From assembly GCA_040394195.1 (NCBI GenBank), contig JBEBSR010000004.1, positions 27,720 through 91,719 on the forward strand: DNA of 64,000 bases, read 5' to 3'. A program made the translations under genes and the position numbers. Below the pieces are notes generated by a model, which was given only the letters and a program-made list of their open reading frames with translations, was not told where the DNA came from and ran no database searches. Of this stretch, positions 9,235 to 17,773 are shown in pieces. This DNA comes from Wohlfahrtiimonas larvae_A (GTDB lineage Bacteria; Pseudomonadota; Gammaproteobacteria; Cardiobacteriales; Wohlfahrtiimonadaceae). How positions within the stretch are numbered: the stretch's first letter is position 1; every line of letters starts with the position of its first letter.

Positions 9235-9753
9235 ATATAGCGTTGTACTATAGCCAATCACAGCGGAAAGCATAGATTTGATGATTCCTGGAGTAATGAA
9301 GGGGATCATCGCAATATTGATAACTTTCATTATAGGTAAGTCTTTGCTTATATATAGCCAAGTGCAGCCAAAAACTAATGTGATAAATGTTGCCAATAAA
9401 TTGGCTGCAATAAATGTGATGAATTTCTTGGAGAGATTCAGGCATGATTGCACAGTGATTACATAGAATATAAACCCAACTAGAAAGCCACCTGTTGCGC
9501 CTAAAATTGCATCTATACCACTTTTTTGATTGGCAAAAATAGGCAATCCTAGAGCACCTAATAATAAATAGCTTATAACAACAATTAGCCCAATTCTGAG
9601 TGAAAAAATGGATGCAATAATTCCAATAGCAAGGGTTTGTCCTGTAATGGGAATCATGCCAATGGTTATAGAGAGTTGAGCAAATAGACTTAGAAATGCA
9701 ATTAAAATGATTATTGATGGCACTGCTTTTAAGTAATTTTGTGAATTGCTCAT
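9214..9753 (-). CDS. bioY: Biotin transporter BioY (ECF S component)
   Basis: Substrate-binding membrane component for biotin uptake, 179 residues with about six spans. Features typical of BioY are seen: IGMIPITGQTLAIGI, LLLGALGLPIFANQKSGIDAILGATGGFLVGF and the later FGCTWLY. No dedicated ATPase or T component is adjacent; BioY can act alone or with a shared ECF module such as the one at 43226-45240. A BirA-like operator covers the region just upstream, so biotin repression is likely. The ribosome site GTAAGG overlaps that operator. Confidence 0.93.
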   Translation of the reverse strand: MSNSQNYLKAVPSIIILIAFLSLFAQLSITIGMIPITGQTLAIGIIASIFSLRIGLIVVISYLLLGALGLPIFANQKSGIDAILGATGGFLVGFIFYVITVQSCLNLSKKFITFIAANLLATFITLVFGCTWLYISKDLPIMKVINIAMIPFITPGIIKSMLSAVIGYSTTLYLRHSNK

Positions 9754-9757
9754 GATC

Positions 9758-9791
9758 TTGTAAACCTTACTTTTAAAATAAAAGTTTACTT
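9758..9791 (-). promoter_or_regulatory. Putative BirA (biotin repressor) operator of bioY
   Basis: On the plus strand the site reads TTGTAAACC (9758-9766), a 16-base spacer, then AGTTTACTT (9783-9791). The first half matches the gammaproteobacterial BirA half-site TTGTAAACC exactly; the second half matches 6 of 9 positions. It begins 5 bases upstream of the bioY start codon and covers its ribosome site. Repression by biotinyl-AMP-bound BirA is inferred. Confidence 0.75.
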
Positions 9792-9847
9792 GAAATGATA
9801 GGCTCGCACAACATGCTTATTTGCTGGGGGTTGAGAATTGGATATTA

Positions 9848-11092
9848 TTAAATGTGTTTGAAGAATACTTTAGAGTTTCTCGTGTAATCGTATACAGCTA
9901 GCTTATTCTTAGGCAAATCGCTAATTTTAGCTTCCTTGAAACCATTACCCATAAACCAATGTGCAGTTTGAGTTGTGAGTAGAAAAATAGAATCAAATCC
10001 ATCTTCCTGCGCTTTATGTTCTACAAATTGCATTAGCTGATTAGCCTTTTTACCTTTGCGGTAATCGGGATGCACAATAAGGGAAGCTAGCTCTGTTGTT
10101 TTTTCTTCAGGATAAGGATAATAAGCGACTGCGCCAATGAGTGAATTATCACGGAACATTAAATAGAAATTGTGAATGTCTTTTTCTAGATCTTGAATGC
10201 TACGTTTTTTCAGCGTGCCATCATCTTCTAGTGGTTGCATTAATGTTTTCAGTGCTTGAATGTCTGTTAATTCAGCAGGTTTGATTTCATCATAAGGCTC
10301 ATTGGTAATCATCGAGCCAACGCCATCTCGTGTAAGGAGTTCTATGATTAATTCGCCTTCTGTGGCTTTATTTAATAAGTGAATACGATCTACGCCATGC
10401 TCGATGGCAGGAATGCTATTTTTAATTAATGCACGAGTATTATTGGGTAAATTATTATCTTGGCAAAGTAGTTTTGCCTGAGTTGCATTCATTTCTCGTG
10501 GCAAATTCTCATGTTCTGTGAGGATCATAAGTTTTTGACATTGCAAACTGCTTGCGATTTTTTCAGCCATTTCCAAACCATCCATAATGAATGTTTCACC
10601 TGTTGGCGCAAAGCCAAAAGTTGGAATGATGAGGCAAGATGCGCTTTCTAAAATGTGATTGAGTAACTCTTTTTTAATGCTTCTTGCTTTGCCAAAGAAA
10701 CCATAATCTGTACCATTGTGAATACCATAAGGCTTGGTTGTTACGGCGCTACTAGAAACGATTGCAGAGTTAATCTGGTATTGATAAAACGCTTGATTGA
10801 GTAACACTTCAGTTTTTCGCTGAGTAACTTGTGTTTTAATCAGAAATTCTTCTAGTTTCTCTTCGGATTCTATGACAAAAGGCTGCCCAATCGCATGTGT
10901 TGGTGTAATCAGAATAATTTTGATATTGAGTGCACAAAGCAGGGCAATGTCTTTAGCGATGGTGCTTGATTGCTCTTGTGAGACTTGATCCAATAAAACA
11001 ACAAAAGTACTGCCTGAATACGTATGGAAATATTGTCCTGCATCATGTAGTACTTTCAATATTGTTTGATTGAGCATATTACATGAACTCAT
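9848..11092 (-). CDS. argA: N-acetylglutamate synthase ArgA
   Basis: First step of arginine synthesis: acetyl-CoA plus glutamate gives N-acetylglutamate. The protein has an N-terminal amino-acid-kinase fold (about 20-265), used for arginine feedback in this family, and a C-terminal GNAT domain (about 275-400). Markers are LLTRDGVGSMI at the junction, LIVHPDYRKG (CoA-binding) and LLTTQTAHWFMGNGF. Length 414 is slightly shorter than E. coli ArgA (443). The start overlaps the upstream response regulator by 14 bases; an in-frame ATG at 11077, 1 base after that gene's stop, is an alternative start. Confidence 0.93.
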   Translation of the reverse strand: MSSCNMLNQTILKVLHDAGQYFHTYSGSTFVVLLDQVSQEQSSTIAKDIALLCALNIKIILITPTHAIGQPFVIESEEKLEEFLIKTQVTQRKTEVLLNQAFYQYQINSAIVSSSAVTTKPYGIHNGTDYGFFGKARSIKKELLNHILESASCLIIPTFGFAPTGETFIMDGLEMAEKIASSLQCQKLMILTEHENLPREMNATQAKLLCQDNNLPNNTRALIKNSIPAIEHGVDRIHLLNKATEGELIIELLTRDGVGSMITNEPYDEIKPAELTDIQALKTLMQPLEDDGTLKKRSIQDLEKDIHNFYLMFRDNSLIGAVAYYPYPEEKTTELASLIVHPDYRKGKKANQLMQFVEHKAQEDGFDSIFLLTTQTAHWFMGNGFKEAKISDLPKNKLAVYDYTRNSKVFFKHI

Positions 11093-11465
11093 CCCAAAGT
11101 TTTTGGATGCGCTCAGGTAGTTGCATTGGATCGAAAGGCTTAGTTAAAACGCCCAATAATTTAGGTGGTTTAGCTTCTGAATATGCGGCAAAGTTAGCAT
11201 TAGCTGTTAAGAAAATTGCAGGTGTTGATGCATATTGTGGTTGTTTGTGTAGTTCAGACAAAACTTCTGGGCCGCTCATTCCAGGCATCATTACATCGAT
11301 TAAGAAAAGTTGTGGGGCAAAGCCATCTACTTTTGCTAAGGCTTCAGCGCCAGAGTTACAGGCTAATACCTCAAAGCCTCCAACTTCTGAGAGGGAAAAC
11401 TCAATGATGCTGAGGATATCTTGGTCATCATCAATGCATAAAATTTTAGTTAGTGCTGCTGCCAT
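11079..11465 (-). CDS. Single-domain response regulator (receiver only)
   Basis: A CheY-like receiver of 128 residues with no output domain. DDD (12-14) forms the acidic pocket, D57 in FLIDVMMPG is the phosphorylation site, and FLTAN and LTKPF carry the conserved Thr and Lys. I chose ATG 11465 because GGAGA sits 7 bases upstream; a TTG/ATG pair further upstream (11483-11486) lacks a ribosome site. No kinase gene is near. Its stop lies inside the argA start, so the two are translationally coupled. The partner kinase and output are unknown. Confidence 0.88.
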   Translation of the reverse strand: MAAALTKILCIDDDQDILSIIEFSLSEVGGFEVLACNSGAEALAKVDGFAPQLFLIDVMMPGMSGPEVLSELHKQPQYASTPAIFLTANANFAAYSEAKPPKLLGVLTKPFDPMQLPERIQKLWDEFM

Positions 11466-11560
11466 CAGTGTTCTCCAATTCATCAATATAGCGCATGTTT
11501 TCTTACTATATACTATATGATTAATAAAATAAATTTTGAGTTATGTATGATCAAACTACC

Positions 11561-12022
11561 TTATATTATTCTCGGGTCGTGGGCGAGAAAAAGATCAGAC
11601 CAATAGATTGCTTCTCTAACTCTTGGTGTGACCAATTTCAATGCTTGCGCGCGTGTTGCCCATATCCAATCATTGTGTTCAGGATGTCCTAATTCAGGAT
11701 TCACAGGTAATGATATTTCATTTCTTTGTGTTTCTGCCAAATGATAGCGTGCGATTTTCTTACCTTTAAAGTAAGCGGGCGTTTGATAAAAATCAAACCC
11801 CCAACGGAAGTTCAAATCTGTGATTGTTGTTTCTTCTTGGACTTCTCTTATTGTAGCTTCTATAGCGCTTTCACCAAGTTCAACTTGCCCTTTAGGAAAA
11901 TCCCAAAAATTATAAGCTTTCAGTAATAAATACCGAAAGCTTTTATTTTCTAAACGCACAATGATCGCACCCGAAGAGAAGATCTCAACATCATCACTCC
12001 AATGTTTATCTTCATATCGCAT
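11561..12022 (-). CDS. Nudix hydrolase (bis(5'-nucleosyl)-tetraphosphatase-like)
   Basis: Nudix-fold hydrolase of nucleoside diphosphates linked to another group. The Nudix box spans 45-67: G45, E51, then REVQEE (59-64), with Thr in place of the usual Gly at position 66. The early GAIIVR, LLLKAYNFWDFPKGQVE and C-terminal HNDWIWAT resemble the Ap4A hydrolase (NudA-like) group, so dinucleoside polyphosphates are the likely substrate. The ATG at 12022 (153 residues, GAGAG 5 bases upstream) is better than the GTG inside hemE at 12067. It follows hemE by 19 bases. Confidence 0.88.
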   Translation of the reverse strand: MRYEDKHWSDDVEIFSSGAIIVRLENKSFRYLLLKAYNFWDFPKGQVELGESAIEATIREVQEETTITDLNFRWGFDFYQTPAYFKGKKIARYHLAETQRNEISLPVNPELGHPEHNDWIWATRAQALKLVTPRVREAIYWSDLFLAHDPRII

Positions 12023-12041
12023 GGGCGCTCTCTTATTATTG

Positions 12042-13100
12042 TTAGTGGTAGGCTGGGCTAAGTTCACGGACTGCGTCCACCATAGCTTTTACGTTTTCAG
12101 GATCGATACCAGGGAAAATACCATGACCCAAGTTGAAAATGTGACCACCACCTACGCCAAATTTATCTAATACTTTCTTAACTTCAGCGCGAACAACTTC
12201 AGGATTACTTAATAATACAGCTGGATCCATATTGCCTTGTAATACAACTTTGTTGCCAATCAATGCACGAGCATGATCAAGATCTGTCATCCAGTCTAAT
12301 CCAACAGCATTTGCACCAACGTTTGCTTGTTCGGATAACCACGCTCCGCCATTTTTTGTAAAAATGATGGATGGAATTTCTTGGTTTTTATAAGTTTTGA
12401 TTAAACCATTGAGGATTTTTTGTGTGTAACGTAAAGAGAATTCTTTGTAGCACTCTTTACTTAACAATCCGCCCCACGTATCGAAAATTTGTACAGCGGC
12501 AACGCCATTCACGATCTGTGCGTTCAAGTAGTCAATCACAACATCTGCTAATTGATCTAATAATGCGTGCAATAATGCTGGGTTTGAATACATTAAACCA
12601 CGGATTTTTGTGTACTCTTTGCTTGTAGAACCTTCTAGCATATAAGTTGCTAAAGTCCATGGGCTACCAGAGAAACCAATCAATGGTACGCGATTGTCTA
12701 ATTCTTTCACAATCATGCGTACAGCATCCATCACGTAACCTAATTCTTCTTCCATGCCAACTTTACGAAGATTTCTGATCTCTGCTTCAGTTGTTAATGG
12801 CTTTCTGAAGATTGGGCCTTTGCCTTCTTCAAATGTTAAGTCTAATCCCATTGCATCAGGAATCGTTAAGATGTCAGAGAAAAGAATTGCAGCATCAAAA
12901 CCAAAGCGGTCGATTGGTTGTAATGTAACTTCTGTTGCTAATTCTGGTGACATGCAAAGATTCATAAAATTACCAGCTTTTGCACGTGTCGCACGATACT
13001 CTGGTAAATAACGACCTGCTTGTCGCATCATCCAACATGGAGTCTTATATGTTTGCTCTCGCAGAAGTGTTTTAATGAAACAATCATTTTTATAACTCAT
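12042..13100 (-). CDS. hemE: Uroporphyrinogen decarboxylase
   Basis: Decarboxylates the four acetate side chains of uroporphyrinogen III to give coproporphyrinogen III in haem synthesis. The N-terminal signature PCWMMRQAGRYLPEYR occupies 21-36; AILFSDILTIPDAMG holds the catalytic Asp; GFSGSPWTLATYMLEG and the C-terminal FNLGHGIFPG are also present. I chose ATG 13100 (352 residues) because AAGGA is spaced 9 bases upstream, whereas it abuts the alternative ATG at 13109. It is cotranscribed with the Nudix gene. Confidence 0.97.
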   Translation of the reverse strand: MSYKNDCFIKTLLREQTYKTPCWMMRQAGRYLPEYRATRAKAGNFMNLCMSPELATEVTLQPIDRFGFDAAILFSDILTIPDAMGLDLTFEEGKGPIFRKPLTTEAEIRNLRKVGMEEELGYVMDAVRMIVKELDNRVPLIGFSGSPWTLATYMLEGSTSKEYTKIRGLMYSNPALLHALLDQLADVVIDYLNAQIVNGVAAVQIFDTWGGLLSKECYKEFSLRYTQKILNGLIKTYKNQEIPSIIFTKNGGAWLSEQANVGANAVGLDWMTDLDHARALIGNKVVLQGNMDPAVLLSNPEVVRAEVKKVLDKFGVGGGHIFNLGHGIFPGIDPENVKAMVDAVRELSPAYH

Positions 13101-13202
13101 TACGCTCATTCCTTAAAAATTAACTGGTGTAGTCTAACATGAAAAGACGGAATCTTGTAGTTGATACATCGCTATTAAATGCAGCTTAATATTTGAAAGA
13201 AA

Positions 13203-13231
13203 TTGAATTTTTTATATCAATATGGTATAAA
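13203..13231 (+). promoter_or_regulatory. Sigma-70-type promoter of rpsB-tsf
   Basis: TTGAAT (13203-13208), a 17-base spacer, then TATAAA (13226-13231), which is a good match to -35 and -10 elements. It would start transcription near 13238, about 140 bases before rpsB. Confidence 0.7.
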
Positions 13232-13237
13232 GCCGTG

Positions 13238-13379
13238 CTTAGTTTTGGTTTCTTAATTTAAAGAACATAACTAAGAATTTAATAAACGACTCACAAGCTG
13301 AACTGTTTAAGTGTTGGGTGCTGATAAAGTCCGCTTAAATATGCTTGGAGGCTCAACCCTAAATTTTAAAGGATAAAAT
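13238..13379 (+). ncRNA. rpsB 5' leader (probable S2 autoregulatory leader)
   Basis: The stretch of about 140 bases between the predicted start site and rpsB has no ORF. It contains short complementary segments, for example GGGT near 13316 and ACCC near 13357, either side of a GCTTGGAGG tract. In gammaproteobacteria ribosomal protein S2 is known to repress its own mRNA through a leader RNA. That function here is inferred from position; I did not recognise a diagnostic consensus. Confidence 0.4.
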
Positions 13380-14129
13380 ATGTCAAACGTTACTATGCGC
13401 GATATGCTAGAAGCTGGTGTTCACTTCGGCCACCAAACACGTTACTGGAATCCACAGATGAAAAACTACATCTTTGGTGACCGTCAAAAAATTCATATCA
13501 TCAACTTAGAAAAAACAGTTCCATTATTTGAAGATGCAATGAACGTAATTTCAAGCATTGCTGCAAAAAATGGCCGTATTCTTTTTGTTGGTACAAAACG
13601 TGCAGCACAAGAAGCTATCGCAGCTGAAGCAACGCGTGCAGGACAGCCATACGTTGATCACCGTTGGTTAGGTGGTATGTTGACTAACTTCAAAACAGTG
13701 AAGAACTCTATTAAGCGTTTACGTGAAATCGAAGCAATGAAAGCAGATGGTTCAATTGAGCGTTTCAATAAGAAAGAAGGCATCATGCTTGCTCGTGAAT
13801 TAGATAAATTAGATCGTAGCTTGGGTGGTATCAAAGATATGCCTTCTATTCCTGATGCATTGTTTGTAATCGATGTTGGTTACGAAAAAAATGCAGTTGC
13901 TGAAGCTCGTAAAATGGGTATTCCTGTAATCGGTATCGTAGATACAAACAGCTCACCAGAAGGTATTGATTATATTATCCCTGGTAACGATGATGCGATT
14001 CGTGCGATTCAGTTGTACACAAAAGCAGCAGCAGACGCTGTAATCACAGGCCGTGGTTCTAACGCTAAATTAGCTGCTGCAGTTATCGAGAAAGATGGCT
14101 ACGTAGAAGCTGAAGCTACAGAAGCATAA
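13380..14129 (+). CDS. rpsB: 30S ribosomal protein S2
   Basis: Small-subunit ribosomal protein, needed for S1 binding. The N-terminal MRDMLEAGVHFGHQTRYWNP, the KGTKRAAQE-like GTKRAAQEAI block, HRWLGGMLTNFKT and the C-terminal PVIGIVDTNSSPEGIDY are all classic. Length 249 is normal. The ribosome site AAAGGAT is 5 bases upstream. It is first in the rpsB-tsf operon, downstream of a strong promoter and leader. Confidence 0.99.
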   Translation: MSNVTMRDMLEAGVHFGHQTRYWNPQMKNYIFGDRQKIHIINLEKTVPLFEDAMNVISSIAAKNGRILFVGTKRAAQEAIAAEATRAGQPYVDHRWLGGMLTNFKTVKNSIKRLREIEAMKADGSIERFNKKEGIMLARELDKLDRSLGGIKDMPSIPDALFVIDVGYEKNAVAEARKMGIPVIGIVDTNSSPEGIDYIIPGNDDAIRAIQLYTKAAADAVITGRGSNAKLAAAVIEKDGYVEAEATEA

Positions 14130-14168
14130 TCAATCTATATAGATTGTTTTCAAGCATTAAGTAAGAGT

Positions 14169-14190
14169 CGCCCGTTTCTTGGGCGCTTTT
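14169..14190 (+). terminator. Attenuator-like hairpin between rpsB and tsf
   Basis: CGCCC (14169-14173) pairs with GGGCG (14181-14185) across a 7-base loop, followed by CTTTTATTTT. It lies about 40 bases after rpsB and could reduce tsf transcription relative to rpsB. The stem is short, so termination is likely partial. Confidence 0.6.
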
Positions 14191-14226
14191 ATTTTAGAGA
14201 TATTCATTAATTAATGAGGTTTTAAA

Positions 14227-15102
14227 ATGTCAAATATTACTGCTGCAATGGTTAAAGAACTCCGTGAACGTACTGGTTCAGCGATGATGGATTGTAAAAA
14301 AGCATTGACTGAAACTAACGGTGATATGGAAGCGGCTATCGATTTGATGCGTAAAAATGGTTTGGCAAAAGCTGACAAAAAATCTGATCGTGCTGCGGCA
14401 GAAGGTTTATTGTTAGTTCGTCAAAACGCTTCAAAAGCTTTGATCTTAGAAGTTAACTGTGAAACAGACTTCGTAACTAAGAACGAAGATTTCTTGAAAT
14501 TTGCTAACGATGCTGCTGATATCGCATTGAACAGTGATGTAACAACAGTTGAAGAATTAGGTGCGCAAGCATTGAACGGTTCTACAGTTGATGAAGTTCG
14601 TAAAGGTTTGATCGCTAAAATTGGCGAAAACATGAATGTACGTCGCTTAACAGTATTGAACGCAACTGGTATTTTAGGTGGTTATGTTCACGGTGGCCGT
14701 ATTGCTGCAATCGTTGAAGTTGAAGGTGGCGACGAAGATTTAGCAAAAGACGTAGCAATGCATGTTGCTGCTGCTAATCCAGTTTGTATCGATGCTTCTG
14801 AAGTTCCTGCTGAATTGTTGGATCGTGAGCGCGATATCTACTCAGCACAAGCTGCTGAATCAGGTAAGCCAGCTGACATCGTTGAAAAAATGGTTGAAGG
14901 TCGTATCCGTAAGTACTTAGAAGAAGTTACTTTGGAAGGTCAAGCATTCATCAAAGATCCAGACATGAGCGTTGGTAAATTGTTGAAATCTAAATCAGCT
15001 AAAGTTAAAGCGTTTGTACGTTTTGAATTAGGTGAAGGCGTAGAAATCACAACAATCGACTTCGCTACAGAAGTTATGGCTCAAGCAGGTTTGAGCAAGT
15101 AA
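14227..15102 (+). CDS. tsf: Translation elongation factor Ts
   Basis: Guanine-nucleotide exchange factor for EF-Tu. The N-terminal UBA-like domain reads VKELRERTGSAMMDCKKAL (10-28), followed by the TDFV motif (in NCETDFVTKNEDF, near 80), which inserts next to the EF-Tu magnesium site. The core ends with the coiled coil and the C-terminal module. Length 291 is normal. It is the second gene of the rpsB operon and is followed by a strong terminator. Confidence 0.99.
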   Translation: MSNITAAMVKELRERTGSAMMDCKKALTETNGDMEAAIDLMRKNGLAKADKKSDRAAAEGLLLVRQNASKALILEVNCETDFVTKNEDFLKFANDAADIALNSDVTTVEELGAQALNGSTVDEVRKGLIAKIGENMNVRRLTVLNATGILGGYVHGGRIAAIVEVEGGDEDLAKDVAMHVAAANPVCIDASEVPAELLDRERDIYSAQAAESGKPADIVEKMVEGRIRKYLEEVTLEGQAFIKDPDMSVGKLLKSKSAKVKAFVRFELGEGVEITTIDFATEVMAQAGLSK

Positions 15103-15123
15103 TTTAAACTTAAGTTTAAATTA
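15100..15123. repeat. 24-base perfect palindrome at the tsf stop codon
   Basis: A perfect palindrome of 24 bases begins at the first base of the tsf stop codon; its left half is TAATTTAAACTT. It precedes the terminator by 10 bases. It could fold as a weak AU-rich hairpin near the 3' end of the message or bind a protein; no function is known. Confidence 0.7.
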
Positions 15124-15133
15124 GCGAACAAAG

Positions 15134-15160
15134 AGCGTCTGATCATTCAGGCGCTTTTTT
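15134..15160 (+). terminator. Intrinsic terminator after tsf
   Basis: A 9-base stem AGCGTCTGA (15134-15142) / TCAGGCGCT (15147-15155) with a TCAT loop, one G-U pair, and six T at its 3' edge. It ends the rpsB-tsf operon. Confidence 0.92.
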
Positions 15161-15191
15161 ATTATCTAAAATTTTTACTAGAGTTATTTGG

Positions 15192-15875
15192 TTAATAGTA
15201 ATCTATAGATCTAGTAATATTTACAATGTTTCTTTCATTGGCATCTTCTTTTGTGTGGATTAGTTTTTGTTTAGTCCAACTATTGTGATCATCATGTTCT
15301 AATTCAATAATATATGTGGTATTTGGTTTAAGTGTGAGATTGTTTAATTCTGCTTCAGAATTTATATAAAGAATATCAATATCCCATTTTATTTCCTTAA
15401 GATTTAATTCTTTATCTTCAAGTATTGTTGTGTTGCTAGATATAGGTTGGAGTTTATCGTTAAATGTATGGATAGTTCTTGTATAGCCATTATCATAAAT
15501 AAACTGATGGTTATTAATCCATTCTTCTGTATCTATCATGCTAGCTAGATGTTTATTAGATTGTAATTTAGAGAGGGCAGTATTTTCATCTTTGCCAATA
15601 CCGCTTATAGATGTTCGACGATTATTAACATAGTCTGAGTAATTAATGATCATTACTTTGTTGTCAGGTACCGCAATAATTTCGGTGTTGAGAAAGCCAA
15701 GTTCATTATAGTTTGATTTATGTTGTGATATATTGTCGCCACTTTGTATGGTTAATACTGCACTTTTAGCAGGTGCTTTAATGTCATTGAGTGCCCAATC
15801 TGTAGGCAGAATGATTTCTTGCGCAGTGGTATAGCTAGTTAGCAGTGCTATTAGTATGATAATTATTTTTTTCAT
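15192..15875 (-). CDS. Exported protein of unknown function
   Basis: 227 residues with a clear signal peptide (MKKIIIILIALLTSYTTAQE; cleavage likely after A18). The mature part is rich in Asn, Asp, Ile and Thr, has no cysteine, and looks mostly beta. I recognise no domain. It is on minus and separated from proS by a proS terminator, so it must have its own promoter; none is obvious. The base composition is more AT-rich than its core-gene neighbours, which fits accessory origin. Confidence 0.8.
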   Translation of the reverse strand: MKKIIIILIALLTSYTTAQEIILPTDWALNDIKAPAKSAVLTIQSGDNISQHKSNYNELGFLNTEIIAVPDNKVMIINYSDYVNNRRTSISGIGKDENTALSKLQSNKHLASMIDTEEWINNHQFIYDNGYTRTIHTFNDKLQPISSNTTILEDKELNLKEIKWDIDILYINSEAELNNLTLKPNTTYIIELEHDDHNSWTKQKLIHTKEDANERNIVNITRSIDYY

Positions 15876-15927
15876 AGTAATTATTTAGCCTGTTTAAAAA
15901 ACCAGAATATCACATGTGATCCGATAT

Positions 15928-15954
15928 AAAAAATCCTGCCGAGCAGGGCAGGAT
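15928..15954 (-). terminator. Intrinsic terminator after proS
   Basis: On the minus strand ATCCTGCC (15954-15947) pairs with GGCAGGAT (15940-15933) around a 6-base loop, followed by a run of T (complement of the A tract 15928-15933). It lies about 37 bases after the proS stop. Confidence 0.9.
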
Positions 15955-15990
15955 GATTTAGGCTAATTGTTAAGAATTAATCTGTGAGGA

Positions 15991-17697
15991 TTATTTCTTC
16001 AATTGGTTCATGATGAATTCAACAGCAGAATCTACAGGAATAAATGTGCTTTCTGCATCTTTACGGCCTTTGTATTCCAATTCATTAGTTTTCAAACCAC
16101 GCTCACCGATCACTAAACGATGCGGCACGCCAATTAATTCATGGTCATTGAATGCATTGCCTGGGCGAATGTCGCGGTCTTCCAATAATACTTCAATGCC
16201 CAATGCTAAGAATTCTTTATACAATTTATCTGCCAATTCTTTCACAATTTCTGATTTGCGATAGTTCATTGGGATCAATGATAATTTGAATGGTGCCATT
16301 GCGTCTGGCCAGATAATACCTTTATCGTCATGAGATTGTTCAATTGCAGATGCAACAATACGAGTTACACCGATACCATAACAACCCATTTCCATGAAAG
16401 TTTGTTCGCCATTTTCATTCACAACCGAAGCATTCATCGCAGTACTGTACTTGTTGCCCAATTGGAAAATGTGACCAACTTCGATCCCGCGAATAAACTT
16501 GACCGTTCCTTGTCCATCTGGAGAAATGTCACCTTCTTCGATGTTGCGGAAATCATGCGTGCCAGCAAAAGGTAAATCACGTTCGAAGTTCACGCCAACA
16601 TAATGGAAGCCATTTTCGTTCGCACCACAAATGAAGTCGCTTTCTGAATACAATGCATGATCAAATAATACTGGGATTGGTAGGTTTACTGGGCCAATTG
16701 AGCCAGGTGAAACACCTAGTTTCTCAACGATTTCAGCATCAGTCGCGAATGCTACAGGGTTTGCAATGCCTTTAAAGTTACCTGCTTTTACTTCATTCAA
16801 TGAATGATCGCCACGTAAGCAGATTGCGATTAAGCTATCATCTTCAGCGTGAACGATTAATGTTTTTGTAATTTTAGCAATTGGTACATTCAATTGTTTT
16901 GCAACATCTTCCACTGTGCGAGCATTTGGTGTCGAGACTTTTTCAAATGCTTGTTGTGGCGCTGCATATTTTGCACCTGCATTTGTTTCAGCACGTTCAA
17001 TGTTTGCTGCATATGTAGATTCTGTTGAGATTACGATTGCATCTTCACCTGAATCAGCCAATACATGGAATTCTTGTGAGCGATCGCCACCGATTGCGCC
17101 TGAGTCAGCCAATACCGCACGATATTCTAATTGTAAGCGATCAAAGATTGCAGAATATGTACGATACATATTTTGATATTCAGCTTCCAACGATGCCGCA
17201 TCAATGTGGAATGAGTAAGCATCTTTCATTAAAAATTCACGAGAACGCATTACGCCGAAACGAGGACGGATTTCATCACGGAATTTCCATTGGATTTGAT
17301 AGAAGCTAACTGGTAGTTGACGGTAGCTTTTCAATTCTTGGCGTGCGAAGTCTGTGACTGCTTCTTCATGTGTTGGGCCTAAGCAGTAGTCATTTTCATG
17401 GCGATCTTTCAATGTTAATAACTGCTTACCAAACTGATCCCAGCGCCCTGTTTCTTTCCATAATTCAGCAGGAATGACAGATGGCATTAATAATTCCAAG
17501 CTACCAGATTTATTCATTTCTTCGCGCACAACATTTTCAACTTTATGTAAAACGCGCAAACCTAACGGCGACCAAGTGTATAGGCCTGATGCTAAGCGGC
17601 GAATCATGCCTGATTTGATCATTAATTGATGAGAGATAATCTCAGCATCTTTTGGAAATTCCTTGGTGGTACTCAATGGAAAATGAGAGGTTTTCAT
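15991..17697 (-). CDS. proS: Prolyl-tRNA synthetase
   Basis: Class II synthetase charging tRNA-Pro, of the bacterial type with an editing insertion. Motif 2 region RDEIRPRFGVMRSREFLMKDAYSFH precedes the YbaK/INS editing domain (about 230-380) that clears Ala-tRNA-Pro, then motif 3 GCYGIGVTRIVASAIEQ and the anticodon-binding domain. Length 568 is normal. The ribosome site GAGAAAG lies about 8 bases upstream of the ATG. It is flanked by terminators on both sides, so it is a single-gene unit. Confidence 0.98.
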   Translation of the reverse strand: MKTSHFPLSTTKEFPKDAEIISHQLMIKSGMIRRLASGLYTWSPLGLRVLHKVENVVREEMNKSGSLELLMPSVIPAELWKETGRWDQFGKQLLTLKDRHENDYCLGPTHEEAVTDFARQELKSYRQLPVSFYQIQWKFRDEIRPRFGVMRSREFLMKDAYSFHIDAASLEAEYQNMYRTYSAIFDRLQLEYRAVLADSGAIGGDRSQEFHVLADSGEDAIVISTESTYAANIERAETNAGAKYAAPQQAFEKVSTPNARTVEDVAKQLNVPIAKITKTLIVHAEDDSLIAICLRGDHSLNEVKAGNFKGIANPVAFATDAEIVEKLGVSPGSIGPVNLPIPVLFDHALYSESDFICGANENGFHYVGVNFERDLPFAGTHDFRNIEEGDISPDGQGTVKFIRGIEVGHIFQLGNKYSTAMNASVVNENGEQTFMEMGCYGIGVTRIVASAIEQSHDDKGIIWPDAMAPFKLSLIPMNYRKSEIVKELADKLYKEFLALGIEVLLEDRDIRPGNAFNDHELIGVPHRLVIGERGLKTNELEYKGRKDAESTFIPVDSAVEFIMNQLKK

Positions 17698-17724
17698 ATG
17701 TGGCTTTCTCAGAAAAAGTGTGAC

Positions 17725-17750
17725 AAAAAAATGGAGCGCCAGCGCTCCAT
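17725..17750 (-). terminator. Intrinsic terminator after the DUF4124 gene
   Basis: On the minus strand ATGGAGCGC and GCGCTCCAT (arms 17750-17742 and 17739-17731) form a tight stem, followed by a run of seven T (complement of 17725-17731). It lies 24 bases after the stop of the DUF4124 gene and 28 bases before the proS start. Confidence 0.88.
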
Positions 17751-17773
17751 TTATATATAGAACTAAACATAGA

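Noticed and set aside
11083..11520. Plus-strand frame of 145 codons opposite the response regulator
   Set aside because: Mirror of the receiver gene; the minus frame has clear CheY motifs and a ribosome site, this one has neither.
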